The notes beneath the pieces are model-generated. The model saw nothing but the letters and a program-made list of their open reading frames with translations. It had not been told where the DNA came from and did not search any database. The position numbers and the translations under genes are program-made. Positions 41,220 through 55,545 of a stretch of DNA of 64,000 nt are shown here, piece by piece. Each line of letters opens with the position of its first letter. The stretch's first letter is position 1. The stretch is from Gamsiella multidivaricata (Eukaryota; Mortierellomycota; Mortierellomycetes; Mortierellales; Mortierellaceae). The stretch spans positions 124,001-188,000 of the forward strand of contig NW_026251742.1 in NCBI RefSeq assembly GCF_025024155.1, given 5' to 3'.

Positions 41220-44200
41220 ATGAATCCCGATAGTCATATCATTTCAGACAACAAGACTTGTCATAGCTCTTTTGGTATTAAGAACCATCACAGCTTGACC
41301 AGCGCCAACGCTCAGTCGCCCAAACTCGAACAATCCCCGGAGATGCAGTAAGTCGCTTTCTTTCTAGTTTTTCATACCCAGCAATTAGTGATGGGAATAC
41401 ACAAGATGTCCACCGTGTGCTATATTTATTCCTCCCTTCGAAGTTCTATCGTTTTCCTTTCATGAAACGACAGGGGTACTGACCATTCTACCTTAGTCTC
41501 GTACTGACGGCTTCCTTTCTTTTCCTTACTTTTCCTACCTTTTTTTTTTTTTTTTTTGTGGGGTCTTTCCTTCCGAACACGCCTTGTACCTCCCGTGGAT
41601 TCGCTTTTTCTTTTTCTTTTTTCTTTTTTTTTTTTTCGTTAGCGAAATGCACTCTTCCGGCGAAACGCCTGTGGTCTGTCAGACACAGACCACTCATCAT
41701 CAGCAACAGTTGGGCTTCATCCCGACCACTGCAGGCAGTGGTTCGACCTTAACTCAGCACACGACCACGGCTCTAGCTCGTGCTGTGGAGCACTCAAATC
41801 CTGTCCACATTTCTGATTTGAATCAAGATCAATGTCGCGACTTGTTTCGCGGTGATTTACGAATTAATCTCACATCGGGTTCATCTGTTGTTGTTGCCCA
41901 GCATGTTGCACGGACCAAGTCGTATGCTAAAAACCATACCCAAACAACATCTGCCTCCCTTGGTGATGAGCCGTTCATCCAGCAAGGACAGCAAGAACAG
42001 AACTATCAGCAAAGAACTGTGGCACTATCTTCTGCCAGTGGTGACCATACCCGATCTCTCGAACAAGCCATGGGGATCAATGCTGGTGCCAGATTCCAAG
42101 CGGATCACTCTACCGATTTGGAGATCAGTGGACCCAACATCGGAATTTTGATCGACAAGTGCCTTGGATACCACAATTCGACATTCTCGACGTCAAACGG
42201 CATCGTCCCGCAGGATACGTGGGATCACTGTAAGGAACACACACTAATGCGTATAAAAGGATATGAAAAGAGCTGGCCCTGAAAGCAAGGCTTAATCGCA
42301 CAGCTAAAAACAGCTTTAACACTTTTTAAACACGCGCTTTTCACCTTGCTCTTTCTCTATTTTTTTTTTCTACCTCTCTGCTGCTCTTTTTACCTGATTG
42401 CCTTTTCCTCGCAACGACATCTCCCTCTTCCTTCAATCGATCAGTCATGTCCGAGTTTACGAATCAGACCTCAGACGTGTCCACCGAGCAACACACAGGA
42501 CAGTATCAGCAGCGTCAGCAAGGCGATAGTCTGTCCGATCAGGCAATTTTGAGCCATACTGAAGCCCACTTTGATACCAATTCGAGTAGCATCTCTGTGA
42601 GCAATTCCTTTAATCACCACGCGAGCCTTGCCGCACAGATGTCGCTCTCTAGTAGTACGCTTGCGTACAAGAACAACGCTCATTTTGATGGTGTCAATGG
42701 CAGCCTAAGCAGTGAACAGGTTCTTTCTTCCGGAATGGTGTATTTCGACCAAACCAGCCTCTATAACGGGCAGCAAGATCTCGGTAACATTGAGCTGGGT
42801 TATAGCAATAGCAGCTTTGAACACGACCACGCCGGGACTACAGGCGATATAGCTATGATCGCCCCTGTTCTGTCTCACTTCGAAGATTCGAATACGTCGG
42901 GCAGCACCGAGCAGGCCAATGAGACCCATGCGCCCGAATTTTCCACGGGGACACCTCGCCCGGCGGATGAGTCGTCCGCCCCATCCACCAGAGGGCCGAT
43001 AACTCCTCTGCGTAACATGTCCCTAGCCAGCATTGAACAGCAGCCAGACGACGAGCAACAGTCCCTTTGTCTCCTCCAGGTCAATGAGCATCTACAACAG
43101 CAGATGCAAGCGGTTTACGAACACTACTCGCGGCCACAGCTACAGCCACACCAGCAGCAAGCTGATACAACGACGGACTTCCCACAGCTGTCTGAGATTA
43201 CCGAGCAGCAAGCCGCAGAACCAGTTCAGGCGGAGTCCCGCGTTAACGCGGGACCTCAGGCTTGGAGTCCTGTTGACATTAAGCAAGAAGACTCCAGCTC
43301 CGAGCAGCATCTGAGTGTCCGACAAGGCGCTGAAAACCCTACCAACGACGGCGATAACGGCAGCCGCAGCAGCCGTAGTAGCAGCGTCAGTATCAGGAGC
43401 CAAGCATCGTCGTCATTTGTTGAGAGCGCGCTCAGGAACGCCAATGCGATCGTGCATCACGGCGGGGAACATAACAGCATTGTCCATGCGCAGGCGCACG
43501 GTCCGGTCACTCTTGCCTCGACCCCCATAGATTCTCATCTTCAGCAACAGCTGCGTTACCAACAGCTGCAGTTGCAGTCCATGCAACTGGCGAGCGGTAA
43601 TCAAGTACACCAAAGCAGCGGGATTGCGAACGACGTATCCGACCTGAGAGTCAAGGAAGAGGGAGTCTGCAATATGATGTCATCCATGGCAGGACGTGTG
43701 CAGCAGCGACAACCGCAAATGATCTTTCCGCAGATTGGTAAGCTTCCTTTGCTGTTGATTTCGCGTACTGCGCTTTGGGAAGATTTTAGACTCAACTCTG
43801 AACGCATTTTTTTCGTTTTCTGTTTTTGGATAGTTATGCTGCCGCAGGGTACTGATGCTCAGGCCGCAGAGCCGAGGCCATTGACGCCTCCGACGCCTCC
43901 TAACTTGAATCCGAACACTCTAGTGCATCGCAGGGAGAAAGCTGCGCGCAATCACCCATACATGAGCTTTAGTAAGAAGGTGCTTTCTTTGTACCCCATA
44001 CAACCCGTTCTTCCTTGGGATGTGGAACGAAGGATACATGTAACTAACAATCGACTTTTCATTTTCTTTACTCAACCAAAAAAAAAAAAATAGGCGGCAA
44101 GACTTTGCCGGGGCACAGATCAGATCCGCTCACTGCTGTTCCAGATGCTACTGCTGCCTTGAATAGTCCGTCCTCATCCGACTCCAATTCTCAAATCGAG

Positions 44201-45592
44201 TCCGACTGCAACAACTCCCGCCGTTCTGCCACGCCCGAAGCCGCCTTTGAATCTCGTCATTCCGATTCTACGCGCTCCGCCTCCGTCGCGTCTTCATCAC
44301 TCTCAGCCGAGGCAGCAACACAGCTCTCCGCTACTCCACCTCCTAGAGCGTCGAACAACCATCAGTCTTACGGCAATTATCCTATCAAATGCAAGATCCC
44401 TTCATGCACACGTTCCTTTGCCTCGTTGGGACTCCTCAAGTCGCACATGGTCTCTCACCGAGAGGAAAAGCCCTACTGGTGCGATATCTGCTCGTACGAT
44501 GGAGTGGTCCCCCGTCCAGCACCTCCGCCAGCCTGGCCTGGCGCCGTCGCTCCGCCCATGGAAGTTAAGCGTTACAAACGCAACCACGATCTTCTGCGTC
44601 ACAAGCGAGAGCAACATCCGCCGATGGAGGTCAAGCTTCAGAGGGAGGCCGAGAGACAGGCTGCCAAGGTTGCCAGGAAGCAGAAGTCCGATCAAGTAAA
44701 ACGGGCCAGATCCGCTGAGAAGAAGTACAAGAAGAATGGCGAGGTGGGTGAGGTGGGTGAGGTGGCAACTGCTACGGTTATCGCTGCTAGTGGCGAGTCC
44801 GTGCAGCAGCATCCTATCGGAGACGGTTCAGTCTCGGGCAACGAGGCGACTTTGCATGAGAGCGTCCCATTGTACCAGCAGCAGCAGCAGCAACAACAAG
44901 ATCAACAGCAACAGCTAATCCAGCTACAGATGCAAATCCAATTGCAGCAGCTGCAGATGCAGCAACTTCAGCAGCAGTATGGCCAGGCCATCTACACAAC
45001 CACGAACATGGCTCCAGGCCAGTTTCAGGTAGGCTTCCCAGCCGGACCGGGCCTCGGTCCCGACAACAGCTTCACAAGTCTCTACGCGCAACAGTCCCCC
45101 TTCGCTTCGCTCGACCTTGCACCTCCTCAAACCACGGCGAATATAACCCATCCCTGTACGATCGATATCATTCGGACGGAGGCAAGCGGCACATTCGGAC
45201 CCAGTGTCGGAGTGATCCCGGCTACATCTGCAACCGGGGCTGGAGTCGCATCCGGGACCGATTCGGGCCTCATCCATCCGAGCCCTGCAATACCGGTCGA
45301 ATCTCCCACAAGTAACGCGACTCAGGACAACGGAGACTTGTCCAAGCACTCCGCCCAGATGCACACTGCCGCCGTCCCTCGCACTGGCCACAATGGCCGT
45401 AGTGGACATAATGCTGGTGCTCATTCGACGCGTCCAAACCGCAGATCTCTGCCGCTTTACCAATTCAACAAAGACGAAGCAAGTTCCACGGAGGATTCTG
45501 AAGGATATCCAAAAGGTCTGCTCCACTTGTGCAAGCGAAACTGTCCTTACCAAGGCGAATACAATCGTGCAAGGAGACAACGGCGCGCTTGA
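41220..45592 (+). CDS. C2H2 zinc-finger transcription factor, Gln/Ser-rich
   Basis: Five exons: 41220-41347, 41643-42229, 42445-43737, 43834-43971, 44094-45592; the sum is 3n, 1214 residues. Residues 1 to about 650 are low-complexity Gln/Ser/His/Asn sequence, as in activation domains. Two zinc fingers lie in exon 5: IKCKIPSCTRSFASLGLLKS followed by HMVSH, a normal C2H2 finger; then KPYWCDICSYDG, a proline-rich insert of about 25 residues, and KRYKRNHDLLRHKREQH, which completes the second finger. A basic, probably nuclear-localising helix follows (QREAERQAAKVARKQKSDQV), then a long Gln run (QQQQQQQDQQQQ). The extreme C-terminus has LLHLCKRNCPYQGEYNRARR with two cysteines. Target genes are unknown; I cannot assign an orthologue. 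Confidence 0.85.
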
Positions 45593-45789
45593 AGACAATG
45601 TCCTCCATCTTATCAAATGCCCCTTCCGTCATGCAAAATTAATCATTCACTCATCCAAACATTCACACATTTATTCATTCATACATTCATATCCAACAAG
45701 GTTTCAATAAAGATTCGAAGGGTATTGTAAGCAATAGAATGTGACAAATAGGAAGTGTTTAAAAACATATATACATATGTGTTGCCGTA

Positions 45790-48700
45790 TCATGATTCTT
45801 CTAGACTAGCATTTGTAGGCCCCGTCGTCTGTCTACTTGATGAGGTACTCGCGAGAGCTGTCTGCTCTAAAGGTCCCCCCAAGTCGATATCATCCTTCGC
45901 AGTAGATCTCCCCTCATCATCGTCAATTTCCAGCTGTGTGTCCTCGGTAATGGGCATCAGGTCTTCGCTCGGCCGTCTGCTGGGACCATGTCCAAGCATA
46001 TCGCCGTCCTCCTCTCCCAAATCCTTTGGCATTTTTTCCGTAAACATCACCCGGATCTTGGCCTCTTCTTCATCATCCTCGTCTTGTGCCGCCTGAGAGT
46101 GTGATTGCCTGGAATCGATCCCTCCGAATGTCGGTGAGTGCAAACTGGGCAGTAGAGATGAAGACGACAAGGTCGCGGCCTCTGCCTTGGCAGCAGGGAT
46201 GACACCTTGGTGAATCTCAGTGATGCTTCCAGATCGCGGTTCAGTCGTTCCCGTCGCGAATCCGATGGGCTGGATACGTGGGCTAACAGACGAGCTTGCT
46301 CCCGCTGCCATCGCGCCACCAGTACCCTTGATAGTATCTTGACTATGCTCGCTGCCGCTATCAGATTCTTGCTCATCCTCCACCACATCCTCATCCATCG
46401 GACCCGTGCTGGCTGCTCGGCCACTCTGAGATAAAAGTCGTCGCTGAGGGGGATCTCCTGCCAAGCCCTCCATGTCCTCGACATCAAGCTCTTCTTCGTC
46501 TGAACTCTCATCGTTCTCCACAGGAGCATCGTCGTCAATCTCATCTTGAACCCTCTGTCGGTTCCGCTCCTGAATCAGTTCAAAATTTATCTCCTCCAGA
46601 TCAGCGCCCTCAAAAAGGTAGGTATTCGGTTCTATGAAAGACCACGCAGCCCTGCCTCCAACACCAGACCCGTCACTGTTGGTGTTCTTTTCCATATCAG
46701 GAACAGCAGAGGTGCCACCAGGTAGTTTCTCATGCCTCAGTTCCCATCCAGCCATGCGACAAAGTTCTGCCACGATCGCGTCGCAATTACCGAGAAGCTG
46801 GACGTCAAACTCCATCTGTCGGTTTGGTGTACGGTTAATCAAGATCTGTGGCACTGAGTTGGGCAGTTCGTCTAGAAACGTAAAATAGTCCCCCAAATCA
46901 AATAGAAACAACAAACAGTAAATGTCAATTCATGCTCCGTTAATTGCACCATAGTGAAGCAAAACCCATTCTCGAGGCGCACTTACGCATAATATCGCTG
47001 ACCGGCGCCACTTTTAGGCTGCTTCCAATCACGATTAACAGATCGACCTCCTTCCGATCCTCTTTCAAAGATTTGTGGAACTCCGCCGGGAGTTTTTCTC
47101 CAAAAAACACAATGTCTGGCTTCATCAGCGCCCTATTTATGTCGTCGTCATCGTCCGATTCATCCTCGTCTGATGAATGGTATCTCGACTTGGATCGCTT
47201 TTTGGCTTTGGGCGGTGGACTGGGTGTTTTGCAGGCTTTGCAATAGGCGACTTCTTGCTTGAAGATCTGCTCCTTGATATCATCTCCTGGAACCTGATGT
47301 CCGCAGCGCACACAGCTCGCTGTCGCAAATGATCCTATTGTTCCAGGGAAGTAAAGCATTGTTATTAAAAGTAGCTTAAAAGACGTTTGTATTGCATCAG
47401 AAAAGGATGGACACAGAAAAAAAATCCACATACCATGGCACTGCAACACCTTGCGGATTCCGGCCTTCTGTTCTAGCGTATCAATGTTCTGTGTGTAATT
47501 CCGGAGTAACTTGTCCTGGTCCTCAAGCAATTTTATGAAATAATGGCTCGGACTCGGCGTGAAATTGCTCGGAAAGATCTCGCGGGCGAATGAATAAAAG
47601 ATCTCAGGCCTCTCTCGGAAGAAGCCAAGATCAAACATCTGTTGAGGGTCATCCAACTGGAATTCCGAGAGCCTCGAGTATATACCGTCCTCAGATCGGA
47701 AATCAGGGATGCCACACGAGACAGAGACACCGGCACCAGTGAGGACCATAATTCGTTTCGAGGTCTTCAACAGCTTAACCACATGCTCCAGCGAGTGAAT
47801 GTGCTGCAGTCGCTTGCGCCTCCGCAAAATCCTCTTGAGCTGCGCTGATATTGTCCTGATTAACTGGCTCTCCGTCACAGTCTCAGGTATTTCAATCTGC
47901 AGTTTCAAAGTCGCGCGATCAAGGCATACTCATTTAGTCCACGAGTCTGCAAACCAAGCTTTGATGGCCGCCTATTGTCACCGAAAATAAACATGATTCG
48001 CAACAGAGACTTGCCTTCTCAGGAATGGTCATGAGCAGCATCTTCTTGGTCGTGATGAGTCCCGATAAAATGTACTTTCGAATGACATATGAAATACCTA
48101 GTAGAGATGGCGGGTGCTTTGGGATCAATCTTCATGCTGAAAACAAAAATACAGTTCTCTATGGTGGTATTAGCTCAATTGGTTGAACAAATAGCAAGGC
48201 TGTTACCATGCATCCTGGCCTCCTCAAGAATGATATCCGTTTCCTCCTCTGATAAACGATCGAGGCACATAGGGTCTGGATCCTGATATGGAGTGTCTTC
48301 TGAGTCCGAATCCGAGTCGAGCATCCCCATACCCTCGACGTCGATTTCGTCCAACGAGTCGTCGCCATAATCGCTGCCGGTGTCAGAGCTGTACGAAAAT
48401 GGCCCCTCAATAGGATGCATGGGCTCCTCTGCAAGCGACCGTATTGGATCGTCCTCTTCTTGATCATAGTCGTGGTGAATATCGTCATCAGAAATGGGCA
48501 TCGCTCCAGCGGGGCTAGGCTCCCGACTTGTCCTCGCTGCATCCTCGCCAGGCATGTTTTCGTCGAGGCGGAATGTGGTGTTGTTCAGATCTCTGTCCAC
48601 TCCTTGTGCACCTTCTCTTGCATCTGAAAGTCGACCTGTCTCCATAGCTCCTGGCGTTGGGCGTGGATCGGGGCTCGCCTGGCGCGAATTTGGCTGACTG

Positions 48701-49488
48701 GTAATCACACCCATCACTCGCTCCCCTACGGGTGTTCTTCCAATGATAGGTGTGCCCAGGTTCAAGTTACCGAGTGAATTTTCCCCTGGCTTGGACAGGC
48801 TGTCGAGGATGGCAGTCGCGCTTCGACCAAACGAAGGCGAGGTTGCTCGAAAAGTTGGAGAGCCGGTTCTGAATGGGGGTGAACCTACTCGAAACGGCGG
48901 AGACAAGGGTCGATCGTCATCCAACTTGCGTGCCTTGGACTGAGTTGGGTTCTCCGCCACTGGCGAATATCTCTTTTCGCTCATGGACGTCGACAGCGGC
49001 ACGAGCGGTTCCAGGATGGGCGAGGTCTGAGGCGAGAGCGCGTCGTCGATAGTCTCCCGGGAGGTCCTGTAATCCGAGAGAGAATGGCCGCTGTTGCTGC
49101 TATAAATGTTGGTGCTAGGTGCCAGAGGAGGCGATGTCTTGGACTTTTTCGTTGGTGGCAACGAGTTTCCACTGTGGGAGCCATCCTCGTGACGATGGCC
49201 CTGTCCCGAGAGCGAGTCGTCGTCGGCCCTCTTCCTGTTCACTGGAGACTCGGGCCTGCTGGTTGACAGGGGATCCGTGGGCACTTTTAGACTGGTAGAG
49301 GCATCGCCATATGCATTAATGCTGTTACCGGTATTCGTGTATTGGTTGCTGGCTGAGGTGGGGCCGACCTCTACTGGGGCACCTGCAGCCATCTGGGGTA
49401 TAGGGTGCTGCCTGTCGTGAATTCCTAGATGAGGATCGGGCTGCTGCTGCTGTTGTTGTTGTTGGTGGCGGTGTTGCTGATGGGACAT
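45790..49488 (-). CDS. SIR2: Class I sirtuin, NAD-dependent protein deacetylase (SIR2/HST)
   Basis: Removes acyl groups from histone and other lysines using NAD, acting in silencing and stress control. Five exons: 49488-48207, 48097-48015, 47896-47434, 47334-46987, 46871-45790; the sum is 3n, 1085 residues. Residues 1-420 are disordered Ser/Pro-rich with many SPPF repeats and an acidic end. Exon 2 encodes the pre-catalytic helix ISYVIRKYILSGLITTKKML. The core shows VLTGAGVSVSCGIPDFRS, TQNIDTLEQ, catalytic His in VLQCHGS, zinc ligands CVRCGH and CKAC, a basic/acidic insert of about 40 residues in the zinc module (usual in fungal class I enzymes), then MKPDIVFFGEKLP, IGSSLKVAPVSDIM and VPQILINRTP. 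The C-terminal 280 residues are acidic and disordered. Intron 2 has a GC donor. The gene is convergent with the C2H2 gene and divergent from TMA16. Confidence 0.95.
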
Positions 49489-49832
49489 GTGATTGTCGAT
49501 GGAATAAAGTATGTGTTGAAGTATATCAGGTTATGTCCCGGTGCTGTTGCTGGTAGTCTTCTTGAGCCAAAGAGCGATATGGTCATGCCTGGCGAACGCG
49601 TTTCCTGCCTCTTGCCTGGGGCATGACCACATCCAGACCCGCTTAAGGAGCGAAGTTATGAACGTCACAGGAGCCTCTTTTTCAAAACAAAAACGCATAG
49701 AAAAAAAAAACTATCCCTTCAACACCTCTCTCTCTCTCTCTCTCTCTCCCTCTCTCTCTCTCTCACTCCCTTCCCTTGCCCTTGTCAAACACCTAAACCC
49801 GATCAAGACGCGATCGAACGACGGATCTCAGG
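49489..49832. promoter_or_regulatory. Shared divergent promoter with CT-rich leader
   Basis: 344 bp between the sirtuin and TMA16 starts. An ACGCGT lies near 49599. A (CT)n run at about 49726-49763 sits 70-105 bp before the TMA16 start, as in leaders of highly expressed ribosome-assembly genes. Confidence 0.55.
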
Positions 49833-50733
49833 ATGGTGTCCAACAACAAGCGCCACACGATGAAGGCCATCAAAAACAAGGACATGATTCATCCCTCCTC
49901 AAGAAAGGCACAGCAGGTTATGCGTGTGGTCCTCCGCAAAGACCGCCTCGAGCACCGTCAAAAGGTCCGCGCCAACAACTCGTTCAACCAGTCCGATCGC
50001 ATCCTTTGGTTCCGTCACGCCGTTCCAGAGGACGTCACCAATCTGACGCGAGAGCAACACCATGAGCTCATTAAGGAATATCTCGCCAGATACGATGATG
50101 AGTACCAGTCCCTGGTGGCACTCCATCGCCCAGGAAAGGTCCGCCCAAAGGCTGCACGCGAGGACATATTGCTAGGACTCATGGCCAAGGAGCGACAGGA
50201 GTATGCCTCTGGATTCGGTAAGTTTTATTATCTCCCTTGTGATCTTTTGTGATGATGTGGTTTCTGTGCATCCTAAAGTAATGATGGATATCCGATGTGT
50301 TATTTTTCCTGCTGCCTTCGTCCTGTTGAAATGATGATCTATACACAGCTACTTTAAACCCAGCTCAATTCGATATTTAATGAGATAAAGTGTCAATTGC
50401 TGAATCAACAAAAAAGGACTTGAAGGCAGAGAAAGACGTTCAAAACTGCTCTTTTTTATCGATTCATTGAGTCTCGGCGACAAGTGCTAATACTCTTCGC
50501 CTCGTTTGTTTTGTTTGCGATGCCAAATTATAGAAATTCCAGACTTCACGAGCCCCAAGAACGTCAAGTTACTTCGCGAGTGGGATGGTGATCTCAACTC
50601 TCTCAACCGTATCAGGATGCTGCGTCTCAATGATCCTAAACATCTTGCCAAGCTGGCTGCTGCAGTTGCTGGATCGGCTGCCGCAGGATTGGCTACCTCT
50701 CAGGCCACCGAGGGCTCTGCCATGCAGGAATGA
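49833..50733 (+). CDS. TMA16: TMA16-family ribosome-biogenesis factor
   Basis: Two exons, 49833-50217 and 50534-50733, 194 residues. TMA16 joins pre-60S particles late in assembly and is found with ribosomes. The basic start (VSNNKRHTMKAIKNKDMIHP then SSRKAQQVMR) matches the family's HPxSRKA motif; ILWFRHAVPEDVTNLTREQ and HELIKEYLARYDDE form the conserved helices; GLMAKERQEYASGF continues after the splice with EIPDFTSPKNVKLLREWDGD. The Ala/Thr-rich tail is variable. The 316-bp intron is longer than average for this window. Confidence 0.9.
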
Positions 50734-51274
50734 AAAGCACTCAACAAGCCCTCATTACATTAATTCTTTTGCTTGTTCGTCTGTGCTGTATGCATTTCTG
50801 CAGTTGTATCCATACATACCCCAGTGTCGCCATTTCTTTTTGTTCTTTCTTTCGTTTGTATACTATTGCATTTTCATCCCACGCATTGGCAACCCCAATT
50901 GTACTCTAGAACAAATAAAAGCTGTAAATGATACATTACATATTCATAAGTAAACATATAGGGAGCATGGGAGCTCAATCAAGGTGTACAATACATGTAA
51001 CGCTATGTCTTGAAATTAACTATGAAAGAAAGTAAAACATATGCCGAACTTCACGTCGACATTCACGGTGCTCTCTCCGTGTCAGTGGGCCTTACGAAGC
51101 CAGCTCAGGTTTACAATCCATCCTCGTATCCATGAGCAGCCAAGCCTGCCTCTCGTTTTCTTTTCCTTTTTTTTTTTTTTGTCAATCATGCCATTCAGAG
51201 CGACTATTAAAAAAAATGCTTTATGAAATATGCCTTATTAAGTAATCTATACGGGTTCGATCTGGGCGATCATT
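50734..51274. other. Convergent 3' intergenic region
   Basis: 541 bp between the TMA16 and TMEM164 stops. AT-rich, with a possible AATAAA signal near 50914 for TMA16. Nothing else seen. Confidence 0.5.
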
Positions 51275-52759
51275 TTAGTCTCGCTTCAACTCTTTCTCCT
51301 TAGTTTGCGGAATGCCCTGCTCGCGCATCAAGTTGTTCGCCATCCTCCACGCCTTGACTCTGAGGCCCACTGACAAGACCTCGACGATAACGTACCGCGA
51401 GATCAAAGTCATAAGGAACGTAACGCCATATATTGTCACGCGGTAGTACTTTCCCAGGCTGTGCATCAATGGGGCTGTATGCATGATCAGATCAAGTGGG
51501 GGAACGTAAATTAAAAGTGAAGCAGGTCGTTAGTAATACAAAATATGAGCTTTCACATGCACAAATACATGCATGCAGCATTTAGTGCACAGCCAAAAAA
51601 AACAAAAGATCCATAGCTGCAGCTTACAATTGGGAGGGACAAGCATATAGTTGAGGTTGTGTCCTGTCAGCAATCCAAAACCACTCAGCACAAACGAGTG
51701 GAAGAGTGAGAAGAGCGCGTACGAGAGAACTGCGTATGAGAACGACAGAGGGAACACCACGAATCTGCCTGTGTAGATCAAATAAATGGGTACGAGCAAC
51801 AACAGGTAGTGCTCTATTATAGCATTGTTCAAAATGGGCGTACAAAAAAAAATAGTCAGATTAGTGCTACAGTAAATGAGTCGACTTGATGAATCGGTTT
51901 TGCATATTGCGAACTTACCAAGCCAGAAATTCTCAATGACCAGCCAGAGGCCATTCTCGGCCGTATCCGGAAATGAGAGCGCAAAGATGGTGGCCCAAAT
52001 GTAGTGTAGGTACGAATTAAACGCCATATTGGTGAACTTGTTTTCACGAGGGCCAACCATGGTGAAGATCAGGATCAGGATGTTGACGTGGCAGGGCTGA
52101 AGTAGATACATATAGTTGTCGCCGAAAATCTTGTGATAGACAGTAAGCGCATATGATCCGCACAACAAAGTCAACACTGCCTTGTCCATAACATGTCCAG
52201 ACAGCACATTAGCATTAATGTTCTCTGTCAGTTGATCCAGGCGACGACTGTAAAATGCCGACCTGTAGCGGATAAAGAAGAAGAGGAAGAGCAACATTAA
52301 TTAGTTTGGCCTGCATATGTAATGCTGCGTGGACCAAGGCGAGATTCTCATTTTCGACGATAAAGGGCTGGGTTTTTTTACGACGTGGCCACATGGATCC
52401 AGGTACTCAAAGGTAGTGGTAGGTTAAAGAATCCGTGTGCCGTCCTGTTCTGTCCTGCCCTGAGGGGACCACAGCAGGCATGAGAAAAGAAAGTGAAAAT
52501 AGGTAGAGGAATATGGCCCTTACCCTTTCTTCCTGAAGAGATACAGCCCGACTCTGAAAAGGACAAAGAAGAGGACGTTGTAACAGACGAACTCGATGGT
52601 GTGCTGTCGTGGCGAGAGATACCAGGTCCCCTTGTAGGTGTCCGCCAAGTCAGTCACCCTGGGCATCTCGAATGCAACCTTCTCGACGAACTTTGCTGCC
52701 GGGTTGACGACCTCGATCTCGAGAAAGCCGACGACAGCCTTGGTGAGGGACATATTCAA
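51275..52759 (-). CDS. TMEM164: TMEM164-family multipass membrane acyltransferase
   Basis: Four exons: 52759 to about 52525, about 52263-51919, about 51813-51630, about 51477-51275. Animal TMEM164 is an ER acyltransferase that puts C20:4 chains on ether phospholipids. Six or seven hydrophobic segments are visible (ECVCYNVLFF-like in exon 1, then AVLTLLCGSYALTV, VNILILIFTMVG, YIWATIFALSF, YLLLLVPIYLIYTGRF, TIYGVTFLMTLIS). The family motif NYMYLLQPCHVN holds the cysteine thought catalytic; ENFWLEHYLLLLVPIYLI spans the exon 2/3 join and holds a conserved histidine. The family's RFVVFPLSFSYA and NLNYMLVPPN blocks follow. A second Met three residues downstream of the first could be the true start. 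Family assignment is good; substrate is inference. The exon 2/3 intron has no in-frame stop. Confidence 0.83.
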
Positions 52760-53150
52760 CCGAGAAAAGATGTGTATTTGGGCTTGTGGGGAAAGTTTTT
52801 GGACGGAGGTCAGGAACGTTGCAGGTGTAATAGAAAATGAAAAATAAAAAATAAAAAAATAAAGAACTAAAAAGAAACGAGGGCGGAGGGGGGATGTGAG
52901 GTGTCAGCTCATCAGCAAAGGGATCTGATGAGGATGGCGTGGGATGGGGCTAACAGTGAAGAAGGAGGAGGAGGAAGACGAAGAAAAAAAGTGGCTGGTG
53001 TAGGCGGAGGCGATGGCAAAGACGGAATCAAAAAAGGTTGAACCGGTAATAGTGCGGCCTCTGATTGGAGCGCATACGCTCACTCCACTGCCCCAGCCTT
53101 TGCCACATGGCATTCATCCTTTTCCCTTTTCCGGATAGGCCTCAGGCACG

Positions 53151-53214
53151 GTATATATAACAGCCAGCCGATCGTCTCACCCAGACACAAACCACCCAAG
53201 GAAACCCAGCAATG
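53151..53214 (+). promoter_or_regulatory. TATA box and leader of an unassigned plus-strand transcript
   Basis: GTATATATAA at 53151-53160 is followed about 50 bp later by a CA-rich leader (ACACAAACCACCCAAGGAAA) and an ATG at 53212 in good context (CAGCAATGAA). The frame MKTLRVTK runs straight into a donor-like GTATGT. The flanking genes (TMEM164, PGI) are both on the minus strand, so a transcript from here would run antisense into PGI. No downstream exon could be identified. Confidence 0.35.
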
Positions 53215-53331
53215 AAAACACTGCGAGTGACTAAAGTATGTACATGAATGTCTTTATTGACAAAGACATCTCGACAAATGCTCATGGTTGACTGTATAAA
53301 ACGACCCCCTCATTCTGCACTGCACTCAGAG

Positions 53332-55545
<2,214 letters not shown>

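Noticed and set aside
48171..48182. Perfect tRNA A-box-like TAGCTCAATTGG in sirtuin intron 1
   Set aside because: No B box (GGTTCGANTCC) follows at a suitable distance and no cloverleaf can be drawn.
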